NCBI GenBank assembly: GCA_024636475.1
Contig: JAGXHA010000037.1
Coordinates: 1-50,251 of the forward strand
From: Roseobacter sp.
GTDB taxonomy: Bacteria > Pseudomonadota > Alphaproteobacteria > Rhodobacterales > Rhodobacteraceae
DNA: 50,251 nucleotides
Direction: 5' to 3'
The notes beneath the pieces are model-generated. The model made no database searches. It saw only the letters and a list, made by a program, of their open reading frames with translations, and was not told the DNA's origin. The position numbers and the translations under genes are program-made. Positions 41,140-50,251 of this stretch are shown here, piece by piece (the first letter of the stretch is position 1; each line of letters opens with the position of its first letter).

Positions 41140-42009
41140 ATGGACAATCTGCGCGGCGCTGTAATCATGGTCTTGGCCATGCTGGGTTTTGCCATCGAGG
41201 ATATGTTCATCAAGCTTTTGGGCACCGATATCCCAATCGGACAGATTCTTTTCGTTCTGGGCGTAGGCGGGACCGTCTGTTTCGGTATCTTGATGCTGTT
41301 CAAAGGACAGCCGCTGTTTGAACGCGCCATGCTGACCCGCCCCATATTGCTGCGTGCTTTGGGCGAGATTGTCGGCACTTTGGGGTTTGTCTCGGCCATT
41401 GTGCTGACGCCTATATCCTCTGCCTCCGCGATTTTGCAGGCCACGCCATTGGTGGTGACCTGTGGCGCAGCCCTGTTTCTGGGCGATCCTGTCGGGTGGC
41501 GGCGGTGGAGCGCGATTCTTGTGGGTCTATGCGGCGTGATCTTGATCATCCGTCCGGGCATGGAAAGCTTTCAGGCGCTGTCCTTGCTGGCCGTTTTCGC
41601 GGTTTTCGGGCTGTCTTTGCGTGATCTGGCCACGCGGCGTGTGCCTAGATCTACCTCAAGCTTCCAACTGTCGTTTCTGGCATTCGTCGCCATCATTCCC
41701 ACCAGCTTGACGTACATGCTGTTTACCGGAAAGTTCTTTGTCCCCATGACCGGTCTGCAATCTGTCTATATGGGCTCGGCACTGGCCATTGGCATGGTCG
41801 CGTATTACGGAATCGTCGCGGCCATGCGCATCGGCGAGATCAGCTTTGTCACGCCATTTCGCTACACAAGGCTGTTGTTTGCAATGGTTGTGGGAATCAC
41901 CGTGTTTGGCGAAAGCCCGGACCTGTTGACCTACGTGGGTGCCACCATCATTGTCGCCTCCGGCATATATACCCTGTGGCGAGAGCGCAAAGTCAAAGAC
42001 ATCGCCTGA
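41140..42009 (+). CDS. EamA/DMT-family transporter
   Basis: A 289-residue transporter with ten predicted membrane segments in two EamA repeats (about 3-135 and 143-280). The first repeat carries LGEIVGTLGFVSAIVLTPISSASAILQATPLVVTCGAALFLGDPVGWRR; the second carries YYGIVAAMRIGEISFVTPFRYTRLLFAMVVGITVFGESPD. DMT members export or import metabolites such as amino acids, nucleotides or drugs; substrate unknown. It starts 106 bases from the divergent abrB-like gene and ends 69 bases before eno, which has its own ribosome-binding site AAAGGATCTCTCC. Confidence 0.86.
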   Translation: MDNLRGAVIMVLAMLGFAIEDMFIKLLGTDIPIGQILFVLGVGGTVCFGILMLFKGQPLFERAMLTRPILLRALGEIVGTLGFVSAIVLTPISSASAILQATPLVVTCGAALFLGDPVGWRRWSAILVGLCGVILIIRPGMESFQALSLLAVFAVFGLSLRDLATRRVPRSTSSFQLSFLAFVAIIPTSLTYMLFTGKFFVPMTGLQSVYMGSALAIGMVAYYGIVAAMRIGEISFVTPFRYTRLLFAMVVGITVFGESPDLLTYVGATIIVASGIYTLWRERKVKDIA

Positions 42010-42057
42010 ACACTTCCCATCCGGCTCCTATCGGGCTAAAATCCCGCGCAATTATAA

Positions 42058-43356
<1,299 letters not shown>

Positions 43357-43362
43357 AATTGG

Positions 43363-43389
43363 GGCGCGGGCCCGGCTTTGGTCCGCGCC
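43363..43389 (+). terminator. GC-rich hairpin after eno
   Basis: GGCGCGG (43363-43369) pairs with CCGCGCC (43383-43389) around a 13-base loop. There is no T-run, so it may only slow transcription, or work with Rho, before the DUF985 gene. Confidence 0.4.
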
Positions 43390-43414
43390 ACATTCGAGAC
43401 AAAAGGGATTTGCC

Positions 43415-43831
43415 GTGACTGCTGATGAAATGATCGCGCATCTGGGGCTGAAGCCACATCCTGAAGGTGGGTTTTACCGCCAGACATGGATCGCCGAAAA
43501 CCAAGGCCGCGCCACCGGAACATGCATCTATTTTCTGTTGAAACAAGGTGAAAGCAGCCATTGGCACAAGGTCGATGCCACCGAGATATGGCTATACCAC
43601 GCAGGGGCACCCTTGGTTTTGTCGCTGGCCGCCGACGACTCAGGACCTGCCACAGATCACATGCTCACCCCCGATCTGACCCATGGGCAACCGCAAATCA
43701 TCGTGCCGGAAAACCACTGGCAAGCGGCGCGCACGACGGGGGACTTCACGCTTGTCAGCTGTACCGTATCGCCGGGTTTCAACTTTGAGGGCTTTACGCT
43801 TGCCCAGCAAGATTTTGATATCCCGCGTTAA
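43415..43831 (+). CDS. Cupin_5 (DUF985) protein
   Basis: A 138-residue cupin of the DUF985 family. The hallmark text [14 protein letters not shown] is at 12-25, [29 protein letters not shown] at 36-64 (the metal-binding His and Glu), and [13 protein letters not shown] near the end. The start is GTG at 43415 after AAAAGGGA. Such small cupins are proposed sugar epimerase-like or metal enzymes of unknown substrate. It is 58 bases after eno on the same strand and convergent with anmK, whose stop codon it overlaps (43828-43831). Confidence 0.87.
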   Translation: MTADEMIAHLGLKPHPEGGFYRQTWIAENQGRATGTCIYFLLKQGESSHWHKVDATEIWLYHAGAPLVLSLAADDSGPATDHMLTPDLTHGQPQIIVPENHWQAARTTGDFTLVSCTVSPGFNFEGFTLAQQDFDIPR

Positions 43832-44952
43832 TCGACCAAAGGCATACTGACCGTTCCGCCACCTACCGCTGCGCGCACCCCCGTTGTGCTGCGACAAGAC
43901 GTGGGCAGCCCTCGCGCCACCCGCACGGCAAGATAGCCAAAAGCCTGCGCTTCCAGCATGTCACCGTCCAGCCCGATGTCTTCAATCGGAGCGACAGGGC
44001 AATCCAGACTGACCGAGAGCATTTCCATCAAGACAGAGTTGCGCCGCCCGCCGCCCGTGACCAGCACGCGGTCAGGCAGACGCGGACAATGCGCCATCGC
44101 CTCCGCCACTCCGGCGGCGCACATGGCCGTCAGGGTTGCCGCCGCGTCGGCGTTCGACAACTCGCCAACAAGGGCGATCATCTCGGAAAAATCGTTCCGG
44201 TCCAGTGATTTGGGCGGCATTCTTGCAAAATACGGCTCGGCCAAAAACAGCTCAAGCGCGCCGGTTTCTACGGTGCCTTTTGACGCAACCGCACCGTCCT
44301 TGTCATAAGCCAGCCCTAAACGAGCCTGCATCAAATCATTGATCGGCGCATTGGCAGGGCCCGTGTCAAACGCCAGCAAAGCGCCATCCGCCTCGGGGCG
44401 CAAAATGGCCGGATCAACCCACGTCAGGTTCCCAACACCGCCCAGATTCAAAAACGCGACAGGCCCGGTCAGCCCGGCATAGCGCGCGCAGGCGTGGTGG
44501 AAAAACGGGGCCAAAGGGGCACCCTCGCCGCCCAGTTCCACGTCTGCGCTGCGAAAATCCCAAACCACCGGCAGCGCCAACGCATCAGCCAATGCCGCAC
44601 CATCCCCAACCTGAAGGGTTCCTTGAATACGCGGCGCATGGGCCAAGGTCTGACCGTGAAAGCCGATCACATCCACATCCGTGAAATCGCGCAAAACCTC
44701 GAGATGCGCAGCCTCGACAACCTCAGTCGCGGCCTGCACTTGGGGGCCAGACCATTTCCCGAAACCGGCGGCGATCACCTTACGCTCCGCATCGCTGTAT
44801 TCGCGGTAGCCCGATGGACCAAAACCGATGATATCATGGCCATCTGTATCAACCACCGCCACGTCGACCCCGTCCAGCGAGGTCCCGCTCATGGCACCCG
44901 CAACCCTGAGGACGCCTGTTTTCGCAATCCGATTTCTATAGGGCCTATTCAT
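43828..44952 (-). CDS. anmK: Anhydro-N-acetylmuramic acid kinase
   Basis: A 374-residue sugar kinase recycling peptidoglycan: it phosphorylates 1,6-anhydro-MurNAc while opening the anhydro ring. The family motif [15 protein letters not shown] lies near 20-34, [10 protein letters not shown] near 170-180, [12 protein letters not shown] near 192-203, and [14 protein letters not shown] near 296-309. The length is typical. The start at 44952 (AAAGGAAAAGGCC upstream) is preferred over 45024, which would overlap the tyrS start. Divergent from tyrS with only 65 bases between them, so the two share a promoter region. Confidence 0.95.
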   Translation of the reverse strand: MNRPYRNRIAKTGVLRVAGAMSGTSLDGVDVAVVDTDGHDIIGFGPSGYREYSDAERKVIAAGFGKWSGPQVQAATEVVEAAHLEVLRDFTDVDVIGFHGQTLAHAPRIQGTLQVGDGAALADALALPVVWDFRSADVELGGEGAPLAPFFHHACARYAGLTGPVAFLNLGGVGNLTWVDPAILRPEADGALLAFDTGPANAPINDLMQARLGLAYDKDGAVASKGTVETGALELFLAEPYFARMPPKSLDRNDFSEMIALVGELSNADAAATLTAMCAAGVAEAMAHCPRLPDRVLVTGGGRRNSVLMEMLSVSLDCPVAPIEDIGLDGDMLEAQAFGYLAVRVARGLPTSCRSTTGVRAAVGGGTVSMPLVD

Positions 44953-45017
44953 GGCCTTTTCCTTTGTCTGCCCAGCACATATAGAGTGCACCACCACCCA
45001 ACCGAAGGGCAAGTGCC

Positions 45018-46268
45018 ATGACATATCATCCGAAATCAGAATTCATCCGCATCATGATGGAACGCGGCTTTGTCGCCGATTGCACGGACTATCAAGGCCT
45101 TGACGAGGCTTTGATGAAAGGTGCGCAACCGGGCTATATCGGATTTGACGCGACAGCCAAGTCCTTGCATGTGGGTTCGCTGATCCAGATCATGATGCTG
45201 CGCTGGCTGCAAAAGACCGGCGGCAAGCCGATCACCCTGATGGGCGGTGGCACGACCAAGGTGGGCGATCCCAGCTTTCGGGCAGATGAACGCCCCCTGC
45301 TGACACCCGCGCAGATCGACGACAACATCACCGGTATTAAAAAAGTGTTCAGCGCTTACCTGACCTATGGCGACGGTGCGTCGGATGCGCAGATGATCAA
45401 CAACGCCGAATGGCTGGACGGATTGAACTACCTTGATTTCCTGCGCGACATCGGGCGGCATTTTTCGATCAACCGGATGCTGTCCTTTGAAAGCGTCAAG
45501 TCTCGGCTGGACCGCGAACAGTCGCTGTCGTTTCTTGAGTTCAACTACATGATCCTGCAAGCCTATGACTTCATGGAGCTTTACCGCCGTCATGGCTGCA
45601 TCCTGCAAATGGGCGGATCGGATCAATGGGGCAATATCGTCAACGGGATCGACCTGACACGCCGCGTGATCGACGGCGAGGTCTACGGGCTGACAACGCC
45701 GTTGCTGACCACATCCGACGGCAAGAAAATGGGGAAATCGCAGTCCGGTGCCATCTGGCTGAACCCCGACATGCTAAGCCCTTACGAGTTTTGGCAATTC
45801 TGGCGCAACACGACAGATGCCGACGTGGGCCGGTTCCTCAAGCTTTATACCGAACTTCCCGTCGATGAATGCGACCGCCTGGGCGCGCTGGAAGGCTCAG
45901 AGATCAACGAGGCCAAGGTCATCCTTGCCAACGAGGTGACAGGCCTGCTGCACGGGGCTGAGGCCGCCAAAGCCGCCGAAGCAACCGCACGCGAAGTGTT
46001 CGAAAAAGGCGGTGTGGGGGATGACCTGCCCACGCTGACGCTCAGCGTTGCGGATCTGGGTGATGGCATGTCCATCGTGCAAATGATCGTGAAAGCGGGC
46101 CTTGCTGGGTCCGGAAAAGAGGCCAAGCGCCTGATCTCAGAGAACGGCGCACGGCTGAATGATGCGCCGCTTACGGATGCGGGCATGATGATTGACGCGG
46201 CGGGATTGGCGTCGCCGATCAAGCTCAGCGCGGGGAAAAAGCGTCATGCTCTGGTGCAGTTGGGGTAA
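45018..46268 (+). CDS. tyrS: Tyrosine-tRNA ligase
   Basis: A 416-residue class Ib aminoacyl-tRNA synthetase charging tRNA-Tyr. It carries the HIGH-type signature SLHVGSL (residues 50-56) in [15 protein letters not shown], the Tyr-pocket QAYDFMEL near 176-183, [11 protein letters not shown] near 199-209 and the KMSKS-type loop GKKMGKSQS near 236-244. The C-terminal S4-like domain begins near 350 ([31 protein letters not shown]). The start is ATG 45018 after AAGTGCC; no attenuator is visible. A hairpin terminator follows the stop. Confidence 0.96.
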   Translation: MTYHPKSEFIRIMMERGFVADCTDYQGLDEALMKGAQPGYIGFDATAKSLHVGSLIQIMMLRWLQKTGGKPITLMGGGTTKVGDPSFRADERPLLTPAQIDDNITGIKKVFSAYLTYGDGASDAQMINNAEWLDGLNYLDFLRDIGRHFSINRMLSFESVKSRLDREQSLSFLEFNYMILQAYDFMELYRRHGCILQMGGSDQWGNIVNGIDLTRRVIDGEVYGLTTPLLTTSDGKKMGKSQSGAIWLNPDMLSPYEFWQFWRNTTDADVGRFLKLYTELPVDECDRLGALEGSEINEAKVILANEVTGLLHGAEAAKAAEATAREVFEKGGVGDDLPTLTLSVADLGDGMSIVQMIVKAGLAGSGKEAKRLISENGARLNDAPLTDAGMMIDAAGLASPIKLSAGKKRHALVQLG

Positions 46269-46273
46269 ACAAA

Positions 46274-46303
46274 CATCGGGGGCGGGTCGCCCTGCCCCCG
46301 ATG
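46274..46303. terminator. Bidirectional terminator between tyrS and the ABC-F gene
   Basis: CATCGGGGGC (46274-46283) pairs with GCCCCCGATG (46294-46303). It lies exactly between the two convergent genes. T-rich tails follow on both strands (GGTTTGAT on plus, TTTGTTT on minus). Confidence 0.75.
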
Positions 46304-46312
46304 GTTTGATCA

Positions 46313-48124
46313 TCAATTCTCGGCTTTTTCCTCAAGCACCAGCCACTCCGCCTCGGCATCTTGCAGCTTCTCGTTCCGCTCGATCAACGCATCTGTGGCT
46401 TTCTGGAACTTCACCGGATTATCCGTATAAAGCGCGGGATCACTCATCAACTCTTCCAGCTTGGCAATCTCAGCCTCAAGACGCGCGATCTCGGCGGGCA
46501 AGGCCTCAAGCCGGTGTTTCTCGGTGAAGCTCAGCCCCGTTTGCGCGGCGGCTTTGGGCTTGTCGCTCTTGGCCCCCGGTTTGGCCTTGGCCACAACGCT
46601 TTGATCAAAGTCATCCTGCTGGCGCTGTTCAAGGTAGTCGGTCCAACCGCCGGCATATACCGTCGCCTTGCCGTCGCCTTCCATCGCGATGGTGGTGGCA
46701 GCAACGCGGTCAAGGAAGTCGCGGTCGTGGCTGACCAGCAGCACGGTGCCGTCATAAGTCGACAGCAATTCCTGCATCAAATCAAGGGTTTCAACATCCA
46801 GATCGTTGGTCGGTTCATCTAGCACCAGCATGTTGCTGGACCGCGCCATGATCTTGGCCAGCAGCAAACGCGCCTTTTCGCCCCCGGACAGCGACCGCAC
46901 AGGCGCGCGCGCTTGGGCTTCGTCGAACAGGAACTCTTTCAGATAACCGACCACATGTTTCGGCATGCCGCGCACCAGAATCTGGTCTGCCTTGCCTGAC
47001 ACCCGCATCTCCGGGTCGCCGGTCAGGCTGTCCCAGAGCGACATGTCGCCGTCAAGCTGCGCGCGGGCCTGATCGAACAGCGCAATCTCAAGGTTGGTGC
47101 CCAGCTTGATCACGCCGCTGTCAGGCTCTTCCTTGCCGATCAGCATGTTCAACAGCGTGGTCTTGCCCACACCGTTCGGCCCGACCAGTGCAATCCTGTC
47201 ACCGCGCTGGATGGTGATATCAAACGGGCGCAGAATCGACTTGTCGCCAAAGGCTTTGGTAATACCGACAGCCTCGACCACCTTGCGGCCAGACTTTGGC
47301 CCGGCCTCAAGCGCCATCGCCGCTGTGCCCTGCCGCGTGATCTGGCTGGCGCGTTCGGCGCGCAAATCCTGCAAGGCCCGCACGCGGCCCTGGTTGCGCT
47401 TGCGCCGCGCCGAGATGCCTTCAACAGCCCAGCGTGCCTCGGCCTTGATCTTGCGATTCAGCTTGTGGCGCTGCGTGTCCTCTTCTTCCCACATCTGATC
47501 GCGCCACGCCTCGAACCCGCCAAAGCCGATCTCTTGCCGGCGGGTCACACCGCGGTCGATCCAGAGGGTCGCACGGGTCAGTTCGCGCAGGAACGCCCTA
47601 TCGTGGGAGATAATCACAAAAGCGGCGCGCGTGGTTTTCAGCTCGTCTTCCAACCAGCGGATCGCTTCGATGTCCAGGTGGTTCGTAGGCTCGTCGAGCA
47701 GCATCAGTTCCGGCTCTGACGCCATGAGGCGCGCCAAGGCAGCGCGACGACGTTCACCGCCGCTTGCCGTGCTTACAGGGCGCGCGGGATCAAACTTCAG
47801 CCCCTCGCCCGCGCGTTCGACCTTATACATCTCGGAGGCGTCGAGCCCGTGAGACGCAAAGTCACCCAGCGTCTCGAACCCGCTCAAATCGGGATCCTGT
47901 TCCATATAACCAACAGATACGCCGGGGCCAACGATGACCTCGCCGCTGTCTGATTCAACAAATCCTGCCATGACCTTCATCAGCGTGGATTTACCCGAGC
48001 CGTTTCGCCCGACCAAAGCCAGCCGGTCGCCCGGTTGAACGACCAAAGACATATCTTCGAATACGGGATCTCCGCCGAAAGTCAGCGTAATCTCGTTCAC
48101 TTGTAAGAGGGGTGCGCGTGCCAT
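46313..48124 (-). CDS. uup: ABC-F ATPase, Uup-like
   Basis: A 603-residue soluble protein with two ABC ATP-binding domains. The first P-loop is GRNGSGKS near 38-45, and its signature is the atypical TASGGERRR rather than LSGGE; Walker B is LMLLDEPTNHLD near 156-167. The second P-loop is GPNGVGKT near 319-326, with the normal signature RSLSGGEKARL and LVLDEPTNDLD. After residue 500 is a linker and a C-terminal coiled coil (LEALPAEIARLEAEIAKLEELM near 546-567) as in Uup, which binds DNA or ribosomes. It has no membrane partner. Convergent with tyrS. Confidence 0.9.
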   Translation of the reverse strand: MARAPLLQVNEITLTFGGDPVFEDMSLVVQPGDRLALVGRNGSGKSTLMKVMAGFVESDSGEVIVGPGVSVGYMEQDPDLSGFETLGDFASHGLDASEMYKVERAGEGLKFDPARPVSTASGGERRRAALARLMASEPELMLLDEPTNHLDIEAIRWLEDELKTTRAAFVIISHDRAFLRELTRATLWIDRGVTRRQEIGFGGFEAWRDQMWEEEDTQRHKLNRKIKAEARWAVEGISARRKRNQGRVRALQDLRAERASQITRQGTAAMALEAGPKSGRKVVEAVGITKAFGDKSILRPFDITIQRGDRIALVGPNGVGKTTLLNMLIGKEEPDSGVIKLGTNLEIALFDQARAQLDGDMSLWDSLTGDPEMRVSGKADQILVRGMPKHVVGYLKEFLFDEAQARAPVRSLSGGEKARLLLAKIMARSSNMLVLDEPTNDLDVETLDLMQELLSTYDGTVLLVSHDRDFLDRVAATTIAMEGDGKATVYAGGWTDYLEQRQQDDFDQSVVAKAKPGAKSDKPKAAAQTGLSFTEKHRLEALPAEIARLEAEIAKLEELMSDPALYTDNPVKFQKATDALIERNEKLQDAEAEWLVLEEKAEN

Positions 48125-48168
48125 GACAGCCAGCTATCTCTGCGCCGCGTCGGGGTCAATGACCCCTC

Positions 48169-48209
48169 CTTCCAAATGGTCCAAAATCCTCGGCCTATGG
48201 CATAAAATC
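48169..48209 (+). repeat. Copy D of the CTTCCAAATGG intergenic repeat
   Basis: CTTCCAAATGG (48169-48179) is followed by four bases, AAATCCTCGGCC and ATGGCATAAAAT. A perfect palindrome GGGGTCA-A-TGACCCC lies immediately upstream (48152-48166). It sits in the 87-base gap between the ABC-F gene and the OlsB-like gene, both minus strand, and may help to end the OlsB-like transcript. Confidence 0.7.
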
Positions 48210-48211
48210 CG

Positions 48212-48961
48212 TCAAGCGAGCCTGCGCAAAAGACGCTTGCGGTTTTCCGGAACGGCATCAATCTCAAGCCCAGTGAAAACATGCAGGGTATTCATCTGCC
48301 TGTCGATGACCGCATGATCGCTGACCCATCCCCCCATCAGCAAATACGTCCGCAACAAGGGCGGCATGTGCTGCATTGCCGTTTTCAAATCCAGCGGTTT
48401 GGAAGCGTAATCTGCGAATCGTACGGCCTCGGCCGCGGTTTCGGCGGGTTGCCATCTTACGGGGGCCAGATGGCGGGCCTGCAACAGCGCGAAGGCATCC
48501 AGATAGGGCCGCACATCGACACCCGCGAAAGACGTGCATCCGAATAAAAAGCGGATGCCGTGCGAATCGACGAATTGCGTCATGGCACCCCATGCAATGC
48601 GCACGACGTCAGGGTCCGAGATGTCAGGGTGGACGCAAAACCGGCCCAGCTCCATCATCGGCCCGTCAAAAGCCGCCAGCCGGTGCAGACCATAAAACTG
48701 CGCGGCATAGCTTGTCCGGATTGCTGTCCCGTCAAACACTTTTGTCCGGAAGCAACACACAAGCCGGTCGCTGTCGCTGTCACGCACAAGCACATGGTCC
48801 TGACAAGAATCGTACGCGTCAATATCTTGAGGGCATCTCAGCCCGAACGCCACGGCTCTGAGCGACTGCGCGGCCTGAATATCTTGCGAAGAATTTGCAG
48901 TATAAACCCGATACCGGCCACGGATCAGGCCGAGAGGGTCATGGTGTGCGTCTGCGGTCAT
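48212..48961 (-). CDS. olsB: OlsB-like ornithine acyltransferase (GNAT/hemolysin family)
   Basis: A 249-residue acyltransferase of the Acetyltransf_5/OlsB family, which makes lyso-ornithine lipid by N-acylating ornithine. The hallmark reads ...DAYDSCQDHVLVRD near 49-62, followed by VCCFRTKVFD near 69-78, YGLHRLAAFDGPMMELGRFCVHPD near 90-113 and LFGCTSFAGVD near 140-150. An olsA gene is not adjacent. The membrane is not spanned; the enzyme is probably membrane-associated. It precedes the ABC-F gene by 87 bases with repeat D between. Other GNAT roles cannot be excluded. Confidence 0.72.
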   Translation of the reverse strand: MTADAHHDPLGLIRGRYRVYTANSSQDIQAAQSLRAVAFGLRCPQDIDAYDSCQDHVLVRDSDSDRLVCCFRTKVFDGTAIRTSYAAQFYGLHRLAAFDGPMMELGRFCVHPDISDPDVVRIAWGAMTQFVDSHGIRFLFGCTSFAGVDVRPYLDAFALLQARHLAPVRWQPAETAAEAVRFADYASKPLDLKTAMQHMPPLLRTYLLMGGWVSDHAVIDRQMNTLHVFTGLEIDAVPENRKRLLRRLA

Positions 48962-48986
48962 TTCCGCACGCTCAGAGGCCTGAGGC

Positions 48987-49451
48987 CTAGCCGCCCAGAC
49001 CTACCGGGCCAATTCCGCCGATGTTGCCCAAAAGCTGACGGATGAATGATTTGTCGCTTACCGCCGAGCTTGTCACGCGACGCTCAAGCGTAATGACATT
49101 TCCCCGCTCAAGCCCGAAGCGCTCGACGTTCTCCACCACACCATTTGCACTAAAGCTGATGGCCACAACTTCGCGCTCGACTTCCTTGGGTCTCAGAAAG
49201 CCGATCGCTTTGCGCCGCGAGCGCACATAGTAATAGCCAGAATTTGTCAGCAACCCCGCAGACGCAGGCACGCCAACCGTCGATGCAATCGTATCGCGGG
49301 TGTCCTGTCCAATGGTGATTTGATCAAGGTCTTCCTGTGGCGGGATATAACCATGGTTTTTGTACTGCGGCGCACAGGCTCCAAGCATAAGACCTGCACT
49401 CACAATAGTGGCGGTCAGCAGCGTCTTTTTCACATGGCGATCTTTACGCAT
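48987..49451 (-). CDS. bamE: BamE/OmlA-type outer-membrane lipoprotein
   Basis: A 154-residue lipoprotein. A lipobox LGAC ends a hydrophobic signal at residues 23-26, so Cys26 is acylated; the mature SmpA/OmlA domain follows (QEDLDQITIGQDTRDTIASTVGVPASAGLL near 38-67 and the C-terminal strand VERFGLERGNVITLERR). BamE supports beta-barrel assembly in the outer membrane. The start at 49451 is favoured by GAGGG upstream; GTG at 49433 is an alternative. It is divergent from yceD, the usual arrangement in roseobacters, and lies 25 bases past the start of the OlsB-like gene, with which it may be co-transcribed. Confidence 0.85.
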   Translation of the reverse strand: MRKDRHVKKTLLTATIVSAGLMLGACAPQYKNHGYIPPQEDLDQITIGQDTRDTIASTVGVPASAGLLTNSGYYYVRSRRKAIGFLRPKEVEREVVAISFSANGVVENVERFGLERGNVITLERRVTSSAVSDKSFIRQLLGNIGGIGPVGLGG

Positions 49452-49541
49452 TCTTGGTGCCCTCTTGCCCTTGGGGATCATGGCTTTTATCTCGCATACA
49501 CTAAGCATGCCCTATGGTTCAAGAAACGAAAGCACAACATC

Positions 49542-50093
49542 ATGTCTCTCACGCCCCCAACTTCTACTGCATTGCGCGTTGCAGAGCTGCCTCAAAACGC
49601 TGATACGCCTTTCTCACTGCGCCCTGATGCCGATACCCTGCGCCAGATCGCAGACGAACTGGGGCTGACATCTTTGAAAAAATTGGCCTTCGAGGGCAAG
49701 TTGACTGCCCTTGGCAAGACCGATTGGCAACTTGATGCCCGCCTTGGGGCCACCGTTGTCCAGCCCTGTGTCGTCACGCTTGAGCCCGTGATGACGCGTA
49801 TCGACACCGATATCACCCGCCTGTTCATCAAAGATTACAGTGAACCTGATGACCCCGAGGCGGAAATGCCCGAAGATGACAGGTCTGAGCTTTTAACGGC
49901 TTGGATCGACCCGGCCGCCGTCATGGTCGAAGCCCTGGCGCTTGAGGTGCCGGAATACCCGCGCGCAGCCAACGCTGAACTGGGACAGGCGGTCTATACA
50001 AAGCCTGGCGACGCACCGATGACCGACGAAGACGCACGCCCGTTTGCCGGGCTCGCGGACCTGCGCAAAACCCTTGAAGACGACAAAGAATGA
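49542..50093 (+). CDS. yceD: YceD family (DUF177) protein
   Basis: A 183-residue protein of the DUF177/YceD family, which is linked to 23S rRNA synthesis or ribosome assembly and normally sits before rpmF or plsX. Family elements are PFSLRPDADTLRQIADELGLTSLKKLAFEG near 20-49, then GATVVQPCVVTLEPVMTRIDTDITRLF near 66-92 (the VQPCVVTLEPV core with Cys) and the acidic tail. The start at 49542 is taken because the frame before it runs through bamE antisense. The next gene would be outside the window; the visible tail of 158 bases contains no start that I can support. Confidence 0.87.
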   Translation: MSLTPPTSTALRVAELPQNADTPFSLRPDADTLRQIADELGLTSLKKLAFEGKLTALGKTDWQLDARLGATVVQPCVVTLEPVMTRIDTDITRLFIKDYSEPDDPEAEMPEDDRSELLTAWIDPAAVMVEALALEVPEYPRAANAELGQAVYTKPGDAPMTDEDARPFAGLADLRKTLEDDKE

Positions 50094-50251
50094 CACAGCC
50101 GCCAACTTGGGTGCAAATCGGGGTTGCGCTGGCGCAGTTTCGCAGTATTTTGCGCCCTTCACCCCAATTAAGGTTGGACATCGGATAGGCTTAGGCCTAA
50201 ACGCACGTCACGCCCAAACCGGGAGTTGATCTGAAACACGGTCGTCTTTGG
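50094..50251. other. Right-edge stretch, no gene seen
   Basis: The 158 bases after yceD contain TTGGG and CCCAA elements that may form a weak stem and an AGGCTTAGGCCT palindrome near 50188. In related genomes rpmF or plsX would begin soon after, and its start is probably just outside the window. Confidence 0.3.

Overview
The window looks like chromosome of a marine alphaproteobacterium of the Rhodobacteraceae (Roseobacter group). The basis is the character of the proteins (DmdB-type acyl-CoA ligase, ornithine-lipid OlsB-like acyltransferase, divergent bamE/yceD pair), a promoter matching the alphaproteobacterial EcfG (general stress sigma factor) consensus, and the compact operon style with ATGA stop/start overlaps. 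I found no rRNA, tRNA, CRISPR array or complete insertion sequence.

Left part (1-8710): low gene density and many non-coding stretches. The extreme left edge carries an attachment-site-like block with a perfect 14-bp inverted repeat and a ribosome-binding site pointing out of the window; I infer a tyrosine-recombinase (integrase) gene just beyond it. Next come an orphan DUF3396 (TsiV-type) type VI secretion immunity gene, the last 20 codons of an IS66 transposase with its terminal repeat, a PRC-barrel gene behind an EcfG promoter, a small conserved hypothetical gene, rlmF, and a minus-strand envelope/stress set: mgtC-like, a TFIIB-type zinc-ribbon protein, a decayed Bax-inhibitor-1 gene, an exoD-like gene and a small membrane protein. 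About 1.2 kb without a credible gene follows, ending in a strong terminator that may close a non-coding RNA.

Middle part (8711-33219): dmdB-like ligase, thioesterase, GNAT; the zwf-pgl-pgi operon of the oxidative pentose-phosphate/Entner-Doudoroff entry, with a LacI-type palindrome upstream of zwf; a radical SAM gene; gyrA; a small secreted glycine-rich protein; ctaA with an M32 carboxypeptidase; a TrmJ-like methyltransferase; a ThiE-like protein; a HupE/UreJ membrane protein divergent from a DUF4198 protein with overlapping start codons; the pseudouridine catabolism pair psuK-psuG; DUF502; a patatin; bdhA; a well-supported small-RNA candidate; and an orphan peptide-binding protein.

Right part (33324-50251): an XRE-cupin regulator divergent from an AMP-binding ligase and a DsbA-family protein, a cytidylyltransferase-fold protein, a Bcr/CflA exporter, a DEAD-box helicase with a long structured leader, an AbrB-type membrane protein, a DMT exporter, eno, a DUF985 cupin, anmK divergent from tyrS, an ABC-F ATPase, an OlsB-like acyltransferase, and the divergent bamE/yceD pair. 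A short repeat family (consensus CTTCCAAATGG, a 4-base spacer, then AAATCCTCGCC) recurs between genes in this half and around 23.6 and 30.2 kb.

I see no clearly novel multi-gene system. The observations most worth following are the small RNA at 31.2 kb, the decayed BI-1 gene coupled to the zinc-ribbon gene, the EcfG promoter, the radical SAM protein with an unusual cysteine-rich tail, and the untranslated DNA around 7.5-8.7 kb.
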